Source of the DNA: Negativibacillus sp.
GTDB taxonomy: Bacteria; Bacillota; Clostridia; Oscillospirales; Ruminococcaceae
Length of the DNA: 15,474 bases
Direction: 5' to 3'
NCBI GenBank assembly: GCA_020024325.1
Contig: JAHHTY010000051.1
Location: 1 to 15,474, forward strand
In this document: positions 1-6,983 of the stretch, in pieces
How positions within the stretch are numbered: position 1 is the first letter of the stretch
Layout of the letters: every line of letters begins with the position of its first letter
The notes under the pieces: generated by a model
What the model saw: only the letters and a program-made list of their open reading frames with translations
What the model was told of the DNA's origin: nothing
The model's database searches: none
Made by a program: the position numbers and the translations under genes

Positions 1-15
1 TGGTTTCAACCTCCT

Positions 16-63
16 TATTACGGTTACTGTAATAAATATATCACTAACCGTAATACTTGTCAA
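16..63 (-). promoter_or_regulatory. Sigma-A promoter with duplicated inverted operator sites, for a gene beyond the left edge
   Basis: On the minus strand there is a consensus -35 TTGACA (58-63), a 17-bp spacer and a -10 TATATT (35-40). An AAGGAGG ribosome binding site follows at 11-17, so a start codon should lie just outside the window. A perfect 11-bp inverted repeat occupies the promoter: TATTACGGTTA at 16-26 and its complement at 45-55. One arm lies in the -35/-10 spacer and the other between the -10 and the ribosome binding site. The sequence at 18-32 is also a near-palindrome of form TTAC-N7-GTAA, typical of TetR-family operators. I infer tight repression, perhaps autoregulation. The regulator and the gene are not visible. 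Confidence 0.75.
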
Positions 64-120
64 GACAAAGGAAAAGATTTACCAATCTACCTACTTCTAC
101 GATTACAAGCTTGTTAAACT

Positions 121-161
121 AAAAAAACAGGAATGACACCACCTACACAGTGTCACCCCTG
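121..161 (-). terminator. Rho-independent terminator downstream of the spoIVA 3' part
   Basis: The minus strand forms a hairpin with a GTGTCA/TGACAC stem, extended across a 2-nt internal mismatch by CAGG/CCTG (arms 128-139 and 150-161, 10-nt loop). A run of seven T follows at 121-127. It lies about 110 bp after the spoIVA stop codon and would end the rejoined spoIVA transcript, or the recombinase transcript before excision. Confidence 0.75.
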
Positions 162-271
162 CTAAAACTTATTGCAATCTACACAAAGAAAATTTATTAT
201 ATATCTGGACAATCATTCCATATGATGCATGGAATCAGGCTTTTTTGAATGCTTAATTTTCTTTATATTTT

Positions 272-555
272 TTATAGGATAATACAGATCAAGCCATTAC
301 AGCCTTCGTTAATCATGCGCTCAATGGTTTCCTGCATCCTAATGCGAGCATCTGCCGGCAAACGATATAATTTATTATGCAGTCCTTCGTTGACCAATTC
401 ATGAAGAGATTTTCCAAAAATATTACTTTCCCAAATTTTCTTGGGGTCATCCTCAAATTCTTGGAGCAAGCTCATTACAAGTTCTTCTGACTGTTTTTCA
501 CTTCCGACAATTGGGCTGACTTCGGTCGTGATATCGGCTCGAAGCATATGAATTG
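272..555 (-). CDS. spoIVA: spoIVA, 3' part (separated exon-like C-terminal segment of stage IV sporulation protein A)
   Basis: This frame encodes the last 91 residues of SpoIVA and has no start of its own. From the att core it reads HMLRADITTEV, then an EKQSEELV stretch, a DDPKKIWESNIFGKS segment, and the family's conserved end with NEGCNGLICIIL before TAA at 272-274. The SpoIVA C-terminus is the part known to be needed for its localisation and assembly on the forespore with SpoVM, and with SipL in Clostridia. The remaining 401 codons lie 11.4 kb away at 11948-13150. Joining the two at the 10-bp repeat gives A-P-S-I-H-M-L-R-A-D across the seam and a 492-residue protein with no stop or frameshift. 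The C-terminal region shows no decay, which argues that it is still selected. As drawn it is not translated into SpoIVA unless the DNA is rearranged. Confidence 0.93.
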
Positions 556-2220
556 GTTGTAACAAACAGATGTCTTTCCTTTTTCCCGTTTCAGTGAAAA
601 CAAAAAAAACTCTTCTTTTGGGAAGATTTTTAAAAACACCTTTAAATCAATCTGCTTTTCATTTTCTGTTGTGTTCACTTCTATTCTATCCACCAAATCT
701 TCTATAATTGAATGATCCAATCCATCATCAAAATCAAGTTCTTTGGTAATTACTTTCCGGAGAGTTTCGATTGATCTTGAAAGCTCTTCACTTTTACTTT
801 GTTGTTCCTGATATTCTTTCAACTGGTTTTTTATTTTATCAAGTTCCTTGTTATACTGTTTGTTCCTTTGCTGAAATTCTTCATCGCTCAGTTTATCTGC
901 GATATTTAAATCAAGTATTTTATCTTTTCGTCTTAGAATCATCTGCATTTCTGTCTGAAGTTTGGTAATGTCATTTTTTATATTAGATGCTTCTCCGATT
1001 TTTTTATAGACAGAAATCATTTTTTGCATAATCTCCGTTTTATTTAATCTTAATAGTTTTGTAATATGCTTCATAATCTCATCCAGTTCTGTCGTATACA
1101 GAATAGGTGATTTGCAGCCTGCTCTGCCTTTACTAATATATTCTCTACATTGCCAAACTTCTTTATCTCCCGATTTATAATGATAACACGAGCGATGATA
1201 GGGAAGATGATGCTCCATGCAAATGATTTTTCCCGAATATTTATATTTATTTTGGTAGCTTACTCTGTTTTCGGACATCATTTTTGCCCGTCGTTTTTGC
1301 AAAAGTTGGTTTGCTTTATTCCATAATTCTTCCGAAACAATTGACGGAACCACTTCTCCCGTTTCATCCTTATATAAAACCCACTCTTCTTTGTCTAGGT
1401 GCTTAATATCATTTAATTTATAATCCGTTTTATGTGTTTTTCCCCCGCAGTAAAATCCTTTATATTTTGGATTCATCAAAATATTTCTAACCGTAGAAAA
1501 TGAAAATGAATTTCCGTTAGAGTTTTTGTATCCTTCTTTTGTCAGTTGTTCACAAATGCTTCTGATTCCTTTTCTTTGAGTGGCATACATTTCAAAAATT
1601 TTTCGGATGATTTCTGCCTCTTTTTCTACAACCACCAGTTTTCCGTTGTCTTTAGAATATCCCCAAAGTGAATTATTTCCCAAAACAACCCCTTTTTCAA
1701 TCGCACGTTTAAACCCAAATTTCACTCGTTCAGATAATTTTCTTACCTCATCCTGTGCAATAGAGGACATAATAGTAAGCCGCAATTCTGAATCCGGCAG
1801 CAAAGTGTTAATATTATCTGACTGAAAAAACACCCCAATTCCATAACTTAATAATTGCTGGGTATATTGTATGCTATCCACTGTATTTCTGGAAAATCGA
1901 GAGATTTCTTTTGTAATGATAAAATCAAATTTATGTAATTTTGCATCATCCATCATCTGCAAAAAACTTTCTCTTTTTAAAACGCTTGTCCCACTGATTC
2001 CTTCATCAATATACCCTTCAACAAAAGTCCAATTTTTGTTTGCGGCGATAAAATCCCGATAATAATCTACCTGTGCTTTCAAAGAATGTAATTGCTCATC
2101 CTTCTCGGTGGAAACTCTTGCGTAATATGTTACCTTCAATTTTAAATCGAAAATTGATTTGCCCTGATTTAAAGCATTTCTAATCTCATATAAATCCATC
2201 GTACCGTTTTCCCGTACCAT
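475..2220 (-). CDS. Large serine recombinase of the spoIVA intervening element (SpoIVCA-like integrase/excisionase)
   Basis: This 581-residue protein should cut and rejoin DNA at the att sites flanking the element. Residues 30-180 form the resolvase-type catalytic domain, with YYARVSTE holding the probable nucleophile S37, then EGISGTS and KEISRFSRNT with conserved arginines. A recombinase DNA-binding domain follows (about 190-275), then a zinc-ribbon with cysteines in ICMEHHLPYHRSC and WQCREYISKGRAGC, and a long charged coiled coil (about 400-520). I chose the ATG at 2218-2220 because AGGAGG lies 7 nt upstream; a further in-frame ATG at 2250 lacks such a site. The gene follows a 52-codon gene behind a sigma-E-like promoter. 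Its last 23 codons are spoIVA DNA: the att core encodes Q556-F557-I558 and the stop codon lies outside the element. It resembles recombinases of clostridial mobile elements and of skin elements; its role in spoIVA excision is inferred from position. Confidence 0.93.
   Translation of the reverse strand: MVRENGTMDLYEIRNALNQGKSIFDLKLKVTYYARVSTEKDEQLHSLKAQVDYYRDFIAANKNWTFVEGYIDEGISGTSVLKRESFLQMMDDAKLHKFDFIITKEISRFSRNTVDSIQYTQQLLSYGIGVFFQSDNINTLLPDSELRLTIMSSIAQDEVRKLSERVKFGFKRAIEKGVVLGNNSLWGYSKDNGKLVVVEKEAEIIRKIFEMYATQRKGIRSICEQLTKEGYKNSNGNSFSFSTVRNILMNPKYKGFYCGGKTHKTDYKLNDIKHLDKEEWVLYKDETGEVVPSIVSEELWNKANQLLQKRRAKMMSENRVSYQNKYKYSGKIICMEHHLPYHRSCYHYKSGDKEVWQCREYISKGRAGCKSPILYTTELDEIMKHITKLLRLNKTEIMQKMISVYKKIGEASNIKNDITKLQTEMQMILRRKDKILDLNIADKLSDEEFQQRNKQYNKELDKIKNQLKEYQEQQSKSEELSRSIETLRKVITKELDFDDGLDHSIIEDLVDRIEVNTTENEKQIDLKVFLKIFPKEEFFLFSLKREKGKTSVCYNQFICFEPISRPKSAQLSEVKNSQKNL
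546..555 (-). repeat. att site core, recombinase-proximal copy
   Basis: The minus strand reads CAATTCATAT, identical to 11946-11955. The bases on both sides differ between copies, so the identity is exactly 10 bp. The core lies at the exact point where SpoIVA homology starts and inside the recombinase 3' end. Crossover is probably at the central dinucleotide TG (plus strand 549-550), judged from dyad symmetry of the reconstructed attP. Confidence 0.88.
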
Positions 2221-2288
2221 TTTCTTTCCTCCTATCTTTTGGGGTATCATGTTTTTATGGAAGATTTGCTGGTCTGTCAGACTAAAAT

Positions 2289-2447
2289 TTATCTCAGAAA
2301 TTCATCTTTTGCTTTATGGTACATTTCTTCTGTGATATGCCCTTTTTCATATAATTTTTGGTTAACAAACAGCATAATTTCCCGTTCAAGCGCTTTCATC
2401 TTTTCTTGGTTTACACACTCTAAAATTCTACTATCTTCTATAATCAC
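2289..2447 (-). CDS. 52-residue protein upstream of the recombinase, candidate directionality factor
   Basis: A GTG-initiated small gene begins at 2445-2447, with GAAAGG about 10 nt upstream, and ends with TAA at 2289-2291. The product starts VIIEDSRILECV and ends YHKAKDEFLR. It is highly charged and predicted mostly helical. Its C-terminal half (KLYEKGHITEEMYHKAKDEF) resembles the short SHOCT-like helix-turn-helix segments seen in small proteins next to clostridial large serine recombinases. It lies 68 bp upstream of the recombinase start and shares its promoter. A small protein expressed with a serine recombinase in the mother cell could be the factor that drives attL x attR excision, as the 58-residue SprB does for SPbeta. 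That role is inferred from size and position, not homology. An internal ATG (codon 17) is a weaker alternative start. Confidence 0.7.
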   Translation of the reverse strand: MIIEDSRILECVNQEKMKALEREIMLFVNQKLYEKGHITEEMYHKAKDEFLR

Positions 2448-2485
2448 AATATCAAACCCTTTCTATATAATTTCACTTCACCCTA

Positions 2486-2514
2486 TCTATATGATCAGAT
2501 TTCCTCTAATATGA
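2486..2514 (-). promoter_or_regulatory. Sigma-E-type mother-cell promoter for the recombinase genes
   Basis: On the minus strand TCATATT (2508-2514) fits the sigma-E -35 consensus KMATATT exactly. It is followed by a 14-bp spacer and CATATAGA (2486-2493), which keeps the CATA core of the -10 consensus CATACAHT but matches its second half less well. Transcription would start about 30 bp before the 52-codon gene. The spacing equals that of the candidate sipL promoter at 14900-14928. Confidence 0.65.
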
Positions 2515-2554
2515 GGTTTCTTCCCGCACTTCATCAATAATAAAAAATATAAAA

Positions 2555-2599
2555 AGACATGGTTTACATATCTCTAATACAAGAAAGTAAACCATGTCT
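2555..2599 (-). terminator. 13-bp perfect inverted repeat, probable terminator insulating the recombinase
   Basis: Perfect arms AGACATGGTTTAC (2555-2567) and complement (2587-2599) enclose a 19-nt loop. On the minus strand the hairpin is followed by TTTTTATATTTTTTA, as in a rho-independent terminator. It would stop leftward transcription before the sigma-E-like promoter. The long loop also allows a protein-binding role. Confidence 0.6.
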
Positions 2600-2634
2600 A
2601 AAAATGATGCGGTAAAATTATGATGCCATATTGT

Positions 2635-2918
2635 TTAGGTCAGTTGTTTAATATAATCAATTTCTCCCAAAGATATAAACCACTTATGAAGAATTTTATT
2701 GACTTGCTCTTTTTTGCTGTGGATACCGTTGGAATCAAGTTTAACAGTTCTTCATCCCAATCTTTTGTTCCAAAAAGAAATGCCGGGTGATTATATTTAG
2801 TATATCCCCACACCTTACAGAGCTTTTCCAGATTTTGAATTTCATCCGGGGTCGCTTCCATATTACTTTGCGGTGTCTGACACCCGGAGAACGACAGTAC
2901 GATGCAGAGTATCAACAC
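2635..2918 (-). pseudogene. Frameshifted, truncated remnant of an S41-peptidase-like lipoprotein
   Basis: The minus strand encodes a lipoprotein signal segment (ILCIVLSFSGC lipobox) and then a NLEKLCKVWGYTKYNHP motif and DWDEELLNLIP. Both are typical of the N-terminal domain before S41-family peptidases of Clostridia. At the 6-base A run (plus-strand T run 2710-2715) the frame breaks. Shifting by one base restores a plausible continuation, VNKILHKWFISLGEIDY, ending at TAA 2635-2637. Only about 90 of several hundred expected residues remain, the catalytic domain is absent, and no good ATG or ribosome binding site precedes the signal segment. It is a relic, probably of an earlier insertion or deletion in the element. 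The family call rests on motif memory. Confidence 0.55.
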
Positions 2919-2998
2919 AACCGCAAAGACCGGAAGGTCAATCGGTATTTAAAATCACAATCAAGTCTTCACATTTTCATCATATATCTAATTTTTAT

Positions 2999-3055
2999 AT
3001 AATAAATCCCCCACTCAACAGATTATCGTCATCTGTTAGGTGGGGGATTTATTAT
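2999..3055 (-). terminator. Large hairpin terminator at the end of the nitrogenase-like operon
   Basis: Two 25-bp arms (2999-3023 and 3031-3055) pair with only two mismatches around a 7-nt loop. The core is a GGGGG/CCCCC block flanked by AT-rich ends. It lies 40 bp after the flavodoxin-like stop codon. On the minus strand the descending arm is GTGGGGGATTTATTAT, so the U-rich tail is part of the stem. The near symmetry could make it work in both directions. Confidence 0.75.
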
Positions 3056-3094
3056 ATGAGAAAGGTTTTGATGATTATTCGTTTCTTAAAGGAA

Positions 3095-3646
3095 TTACTG
3101 AATGGATGTAAATTTCAATCCCTGTTCCTTAAATTGTTTATATAGTTCTACTCTTTCATTAAAACGTTCTGCTGCCAAAGCAATCTCTGCCTGTGTAGGA
3201 TGAGATTCCATAATTTTCCAACGAATTTCTTTTTCAGGTGTTGCTGCGTGTGGACCTGCGCCTCCTGCCTGTCTAAACTTAGCAATCATATCGGGAGACA
3301 AGGTACCATTGCAAACATAGCTTCCAATTACGGTGTTATTTTCATTTACCATATTAACACCTGCTGAAATTGATTTTTGTGCGTGCTCGGAATCTGCATA
3401 ATAACCCAAGGTACAGAAAAGTCCGACTGCTTTTTCTTTGATTTGAGAAAGCAGTTCTTTCATTTCTTCATTTGGACCGCCTCTATCCACCCAGTAGCCC
3501 AGCAAAATGATATCTCCATCTAACTTTGGAGCTCCATCCTTTAGATCATGTATTGATTTTTCCACACCTTCCAAGGAATCAAAAATTCCCTGTGCAACTT
3601 TTTTTGTGCAACCGCTTAAACTGGAAAATACTACCTGTACTTTCAT
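3095..3646 (-). CDS. Flavodoxin-like protein, likely electron carrier of the operon
   Basis: A 183-residue protein that starts MKVQVVFSSLSGCTKKVAQGI. The segment SSLSGCTKK after the first beta strand is a flavodoxin-type FMN phosphate-binding loop, and DGDIILLGYWVDRGGP followed by GLFCTLGYY fits the later flavin-contacting strands. It lacks an export signal and should be cytoplasmic. It is the last gene of the operon, 12 bp after the NifK-like gene, with a strong AAGGAGG 7 nt before the ATG. The likely job is to deliver low-potential electrons to the NifH-like protein, as flavodoxins do for nitrogenase. It is longer than minimal flavodoxins (about 140-150 residues), with an extra C-terminal helical region of about 40 residues. 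A flavin reductase acting on the same substrate is the alternative. Confidence 0.8.
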   Translation of the reverse strand: MKVQVVFSSLSGCTKKVAQGIFDSLEGVEKSIHDLKDGAPKLDGDIILLGYWVDRGGPNEEMKELLSQIKEKAVGLFCTLGYYADSEHAQKSISAGVNMVNENNTVIGSYVCNGTLSPDMIAKFRQAGGAGPHAATPEKEIRWKIMESHPTQAEIALAAERFNERVELYKQFKEQGLKFTSIQ

Positions 3647-3658
3647 AAGATAACCTCC

Positions 3659-4891
3659 TTATTTTAATGTTTGGATATATCTTTCTACCCACTCTAACAA
3701 GAAATCTGCACCTCTTATACCCATCAGTGGCAGATGTTTTGCTATCTGTGCTCCATAGACCACAGGCATACTGATTCTTAAACAAATATTATCAGGTGAG
3801 CATACACTGATTGACGGGTCATCTGCTAAAATCATTTGTTTATGAATCCCTTTCAAAATATCAAGACGTTGCTTCTCTGATGTACAAAACTGCACGTTTG
3901 GGTCAGGGTTTGGAATTGCTCGCAGTGTGTGCATACAAAGCTGATTTTCGATATGAAATCCCAGCTGCTCTAAAAATTTGCCAATTCCCAATATTGCACG
4001 GTATTCTCCAACCAAAGTTGCTGACGCTGTATCTTCTCTTAACATTCTAAGTGAGATAGCATACTGCGCTGTATCTCTGATTCGTTCCTTTAGCTCTGCT
4101 TCTAATTCCGAATTCAATGTGCGTCCCAATTTTTCTCCGATATTATGCAGCCAATCCAAAGTTCCCTGATATCCATAAGGGGAACCTGCTACCATAGGTG
4201 TTTTAAACTTTGAATGAAGAATTTTTGCCGCCGCAATACCTTCTTCTCGAAGTACCAGATTCAGTGCTGCTCCGCCCATCTGTTCAATTGCTTCTACGCT
4301 GGTTTCTCCAGACAAACAAGCCCCGATTTTTAATCCAAATCCTTGTTCGAGAAGAGTTTCCAGTTCCCGATAATCGGATGATGCACGATAGGACCCCATA
4401 GAAAACCCCAAAAGATTAACTGTATCCGGCTGAGGTTTTGGATCTTCGATTGGTAATTCCTGTACAAGCAGTTTATAGGTTTCCACTAATCCTATAGAGT
4501 AATCTCCACGGAATCCTCCCTGCTCAAAAGCAATCAGTCTTGCCTGTACCGACTCTTGCATATAACTGCAAACACCCTTAATATCTGTTCCGATTACGGC
4601 TGCTACCGAAGATGCAACCACAAAAATTACCTTAGGAGCAAAGTTACGGTCAACTTCCAAGATTGCTTTTTCCAATCTTGTAACATCGCCCATAACAACA
4701 TCATCTTCGCTCATATGGGTAGTAAAAAGGCGATTCTGCTGGCTTTCTCCCAACTCTTGAAACAGCCCCATGCTGAAATGAGTTGTTCCTGCCGGTCCAT
4801 ATTCCAGTACAACGCAGCCATCCATCGCCAATAAACTCCACAGGATTCCCATACGGTCTGATGGTGTTGGCAAAAAGCGAGTTAAACTCAT
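3659..4891 (-). CDS. NifK-like nitrogenase component 1 subunit lacking canonical cluster cysteines
   Basis: This 410-residue protein belongs to the oxidoreductase/nitrogenase component 1 family. Its N-terminus aligns without gaps to the NifK pattern C-x3-G...GxxGC and TTCxxExIGDD. The three P-cluster cysteine positions are replaced by S11 (SDRMG), T36 (GPAGTTH) and S95 (ASSVAAVIGTD). D12 and C26 are nearby potential ligands. BchB of dark protochlorophyllide reductase also uses an aspartate in place of a cysteine. The start overlaps the NifD-like stop by 3 bp (ATGA), so translation is coupled and a heterotetramer with that subunit is expected. The protein is shorter than nitrogenase NifK (about 520 residues) and nearer to chlorophyllide-reductase-type subunits. 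No nifE, nifN or nifB genes are present. The substrate is unknown. Confidence 0.85.
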   Translation of the reverse strand: MSLTRFLPTPSDRMGILWSLLAMDGCVVLEYGPAGTTHFSMGLFQELGESQQNRLFTTHMSEDDVVMGDVTRLEKAILEVDRNFAPKVIFVVASSVAAVIGTDIKGVCSYMQESVQARLIAFEQGGFRGDYSIGLVETYKLLVQELPIEDPKPQPDTVNLLGFSMGSYRASSDYRELETLLEQGFGLKIGACLSGETSVEAIEQMGGAALNLVLREEGIAAAKILHSKFKTPMVAGSPYGYQGTLDWLHNIGEKLGRTLNSELEAELKERIRDTAQYAISLRMLREDTASATLVGEYRAILGIGKFLEQLGFHIENQLCMHTLRAIPNPDPNVQFCTSEKQRLDILKGIHKQMILADDPSISVCSPDNICLRISMPVVYGAQIAKHLPLMGIRGADFLLEWVERYIQTLK

Positions 4892-6186
4892 GCCAATCCC
4901 TCCTCTTTTTGATATTGATGTGCTTCATGGGCAGCTCTCACCAATTCTTTAGTAATAAAATCGGTAATCTCAAACCCAAGCATGGAAGAAGCTGAATCGC
5001 TCCGAACCACAGCCATACCTTTTTTCCTTAATCTCGGTGCATATTCATGACCTAAATAAAGATGAGGATGCAATACATCATATACATACTGTAATGGTGC
5101 AATATTTGCTGTTTTTGCAACATACGGATCAGCCGAATCGAGAATATAGTTTAGATATTGGTTGTCCATATCTACACTTGCTGTTTGTATAATTTGTGGT
5201 ACCATTCCCAATTTTACCAAAAAGGCATTAAATTCCATACAGTCAAATGGGGTATTTCCATAAATATAAGGTACACCCTGAAGTTGATTCTGTGTTTTAA
5301 GGACAGATTCCTGAGCTTGCTGATATTTCTGCATCAAGATTTCCGGGAATGGTTTTTCTAAAATCTCAAATAGATGTTGATACGCTTTCAGGATATTTTC
5401 CGGGTCTGTAAACTTTTCAAACAGTACATATGGTATGTTAAAAGTTTCTTTCATCTTTTTAGCCAGAGGCAATGCAATATTGTTCAGCACAATATTTACC
5501 CTTGCTGACGGTGCTTTGACAATTTCGTCCACAGTACATCCGCAAGGCAGCTGCATACCAATCTTTATCCCATTTTCTCTGAGCATTTGAGCAAGTTCGG
5601 TTTCTTCAAACTTACCCATCCTTTGTCCCAGAATATTAACCGTTCCTTCCGAAGGAGATGGTTTCATCATATTCAAACAAGCGCTGATGGTTCTTTCCAA
5701 TCCAGGCAGATGATTTTCACATTTAAAATGTTCTGTATGTACTGATAAAAACGGAATAGAGTATTGCTTACTGTATCCTTCTGCCAAAGAATCCATATCA
5801 TCCCCGATAATTTCTACAACACAGGTCGTTACTAAAAAAACTGCCGGTGGATTATACTCTTCCATCAATTCGGATACTGCTGAATCTAATTTTTCTTTAC
5901 AACCAAATGTAATGTCACGAGTATCCAAAACGGCTGACACACAGCGACCGCCCATTCCTCCAAAGTCGTCAGAATGTAGGGTCATGTGTTTTGTATAGTA
6001 AGCACATTCATCTGTTCCAATTACCAGGAGAACTGCATTCTGGATTCCACGCACCGCCATAGCCGCTCCCATCAAAGGGCAATGTGTTCCGGGAAACATT
6101 GCATGGGTCAACTGCGGAATATCTTTAGAGGAATTGATGTTTCGCAGTTTTTCTAAGCTGGAAAGTATTTGATTTCCATCCATCAT
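4888..6186 (-). CDS. NifD-like nitrogenase component 1 subunit with intact cluster cysteines
   Basis: This 432-residue protein keeps all three cysteines that bind the subunit-interface iron-sulfur cluster in this family: C36 in THCPLMGA, C61 in GTDECAYY (24 residues between, as in nitrogenase) and C122 in TTCVVEIIGDD. It pairs with the NifK-like protein encoded immediately downstream, with a 3-bp overlap. It would accept electrons from the NifH-like protein and reduce a bound substrate. An LPCGCTVDE segment in the middle offers further cysteines, but I cannot align it with the FeMo-cofactor ligand. Two ATG codons in tandem start the frame (6186, 6183) behind AAAGGA. It lies 17 bp after the ABC ATPase gene. 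The closest functional class cannot be fixed without phylogeny; it is not a bona fide NifD. Confidence 0.87.
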   Translation of the reverse strand: MMDGNQILSSLEKLRNINSSKDIPQLTHAMFPGTHCPLMGAAMAVRGIQNAVLLVIGTDECAYYTKHMTLHSDDFGGMGGRCVSAVLDTRDITFGCKEKLDSAVSELMEEYNPPAVFLVTTCVVEIIGDDMDSLAEGYSKQYSIPFLSVHTEHFKCENHLPGLERTISACLNMMKPSPSEGTVNILGQRMGKFEETELAQMLRENGIKIGMQLPCGCTVDEIVKAPSARVNIVLNNIALPLAKKMKETFNIPYVLFEKFTDPENILKAYQHLFEILEKPFPEILMQKYQQAQESVLKTQNQLQGVPYIYGNTPFDCMEFNAFLVKLGMVPQIIQTASVDMDNQYLNYILDSADPYVAKTANIAPLQYVYDVLHPHLYLGHEYAPRLRKKGMAVVRSDSASSMLGFEITDFITKELVRAAHEAHQYQKEEGLA

Positions 6187-6203
6187 GATCTCTATATCCT
6201 TTC

Positions 6204-6983
6204 TTACACAATTTCCTTATAGGCAATTAACGGCTTAGAACGTCCGGCAACATTTAAAATTTCACAATCAACATCATATACTTCTTTCATCATGCGACTG
6301 GTAATTACTTCGTTTGGAGTTCCTTCACAATATTTTCTACCGTCTTTCATCACAACAATTCGGTCACTTACCTCCAAAGCCTGACCCAGATCGTGCAGCA
6401 CCATTACCACACCGATTCCAGATTCACGATTGAGCTTGCGTACCAACTGCATGGTTTCTAATTGATGTGAGATATCCAAATAAGTGGTAGGTTCGTCCAA
6501 AAACAAAATCTCCGGTTTTTGTGTCAACACTGTTGCTATCCAAACACGCTGAGACTCTCCGCCAGAACATTCATTAATTGACTTGTCACGCAAAGACCAT
6601 GTTCCTGTTACTTCCAATGCCCAGTTAATTACTTTTTCGTCTTCTTCATTATTTTTATTATACCACTTTTGATACGGCATGCGACCATATCCTACCAAAT
6701 CTTTTACCTTAAAATCCGGTGGTGCGCTATGCCGTTGGGGAAGAACGCCTACATGTTTTGCAAATTCCTTGGACTCAAATTCTTTTAGATTTTGATTATT
6801 TAAGCAAATTGTTCCTTTGCGGCATTTTAAAAGACGAGTTAAGGCTTTGAGCACAGTAGATTTTCCCGAACCATTCGGTCCAACAATCGTGGTAATTTCT
6901 CCTTTTTTTACCTGAATATTCATATCGCGGACAGCAATATACTCTCCGTAGCCGATTTCCAGATTATTGGCACTAATTTCCAC
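6204..6983 (-). CDS. ABC transporter ATPase of the iron-siderophore/cobalamin uptake type
   Basis: This 259-residue cytoplasmic ATPase powers the import system encoded by the neighbouring genes. It has Walker A GPNGSGKS (35-42), a Q-loop glutamine in LPQRHSAPP (near 83), the ABC signature CSGGE (139-143), Walker B ILFLDE (159-164) and a switch histidine in MVLHDLGQ. Sequence and length match the FecE/FepC/BtuD-like group. The start is GTG at 6981-6983, overlapping the permease end by 11 bp, with GAAGGG upstream. Translational coupling with the permease is expected. It lies between transporter and NifD-like genes, so import and reduction are probably parts of one pathway. Confidence 0.92.
   Translation of the reverse strand: MEISANNLEIGYGEYIAVRDMNIQVKKGEITTIVGPNGSGKSTVLKALTRLLKCRKGTICLNNQNLKEFESKEFAKHVGVLPQRHSAPPDFKVKDLVGYGRMPYQKWYNKNNEEDEKVINWALEVTGTWSLRDKSINECSGGESQRVWIATVLTQKPEILFLDEPTTYLDISHQLETMQLVRKLNRESGIGVVMVLHDLGQALEVSDRIVVMKDGRKYCEGTPNEVITSRMMKEVYDVDCEILNVAGRSKPLIAYKEIV

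Noticed and set aside
215..235. ATTCCAT/ATGGAAT hairpin followed by GGCTTTTTT on the plus strand
   Set aside because: It would be a plus-strand terminator, but no plus-strand gene precedes it, and the stem has only seven AT-rich pairs. The minus-strand terminator at 121-161 explains the 3' end of spoIVA better.
475..2250. Recombinase start at the ATG at 2250
   Set aside because: No suitable ribosome binding site precedes it, whereas AGGAGG with 7-nt spacing lies before the ATG at 2220. The extra ten residues are encoded by the ribosome-binding-site region itself.
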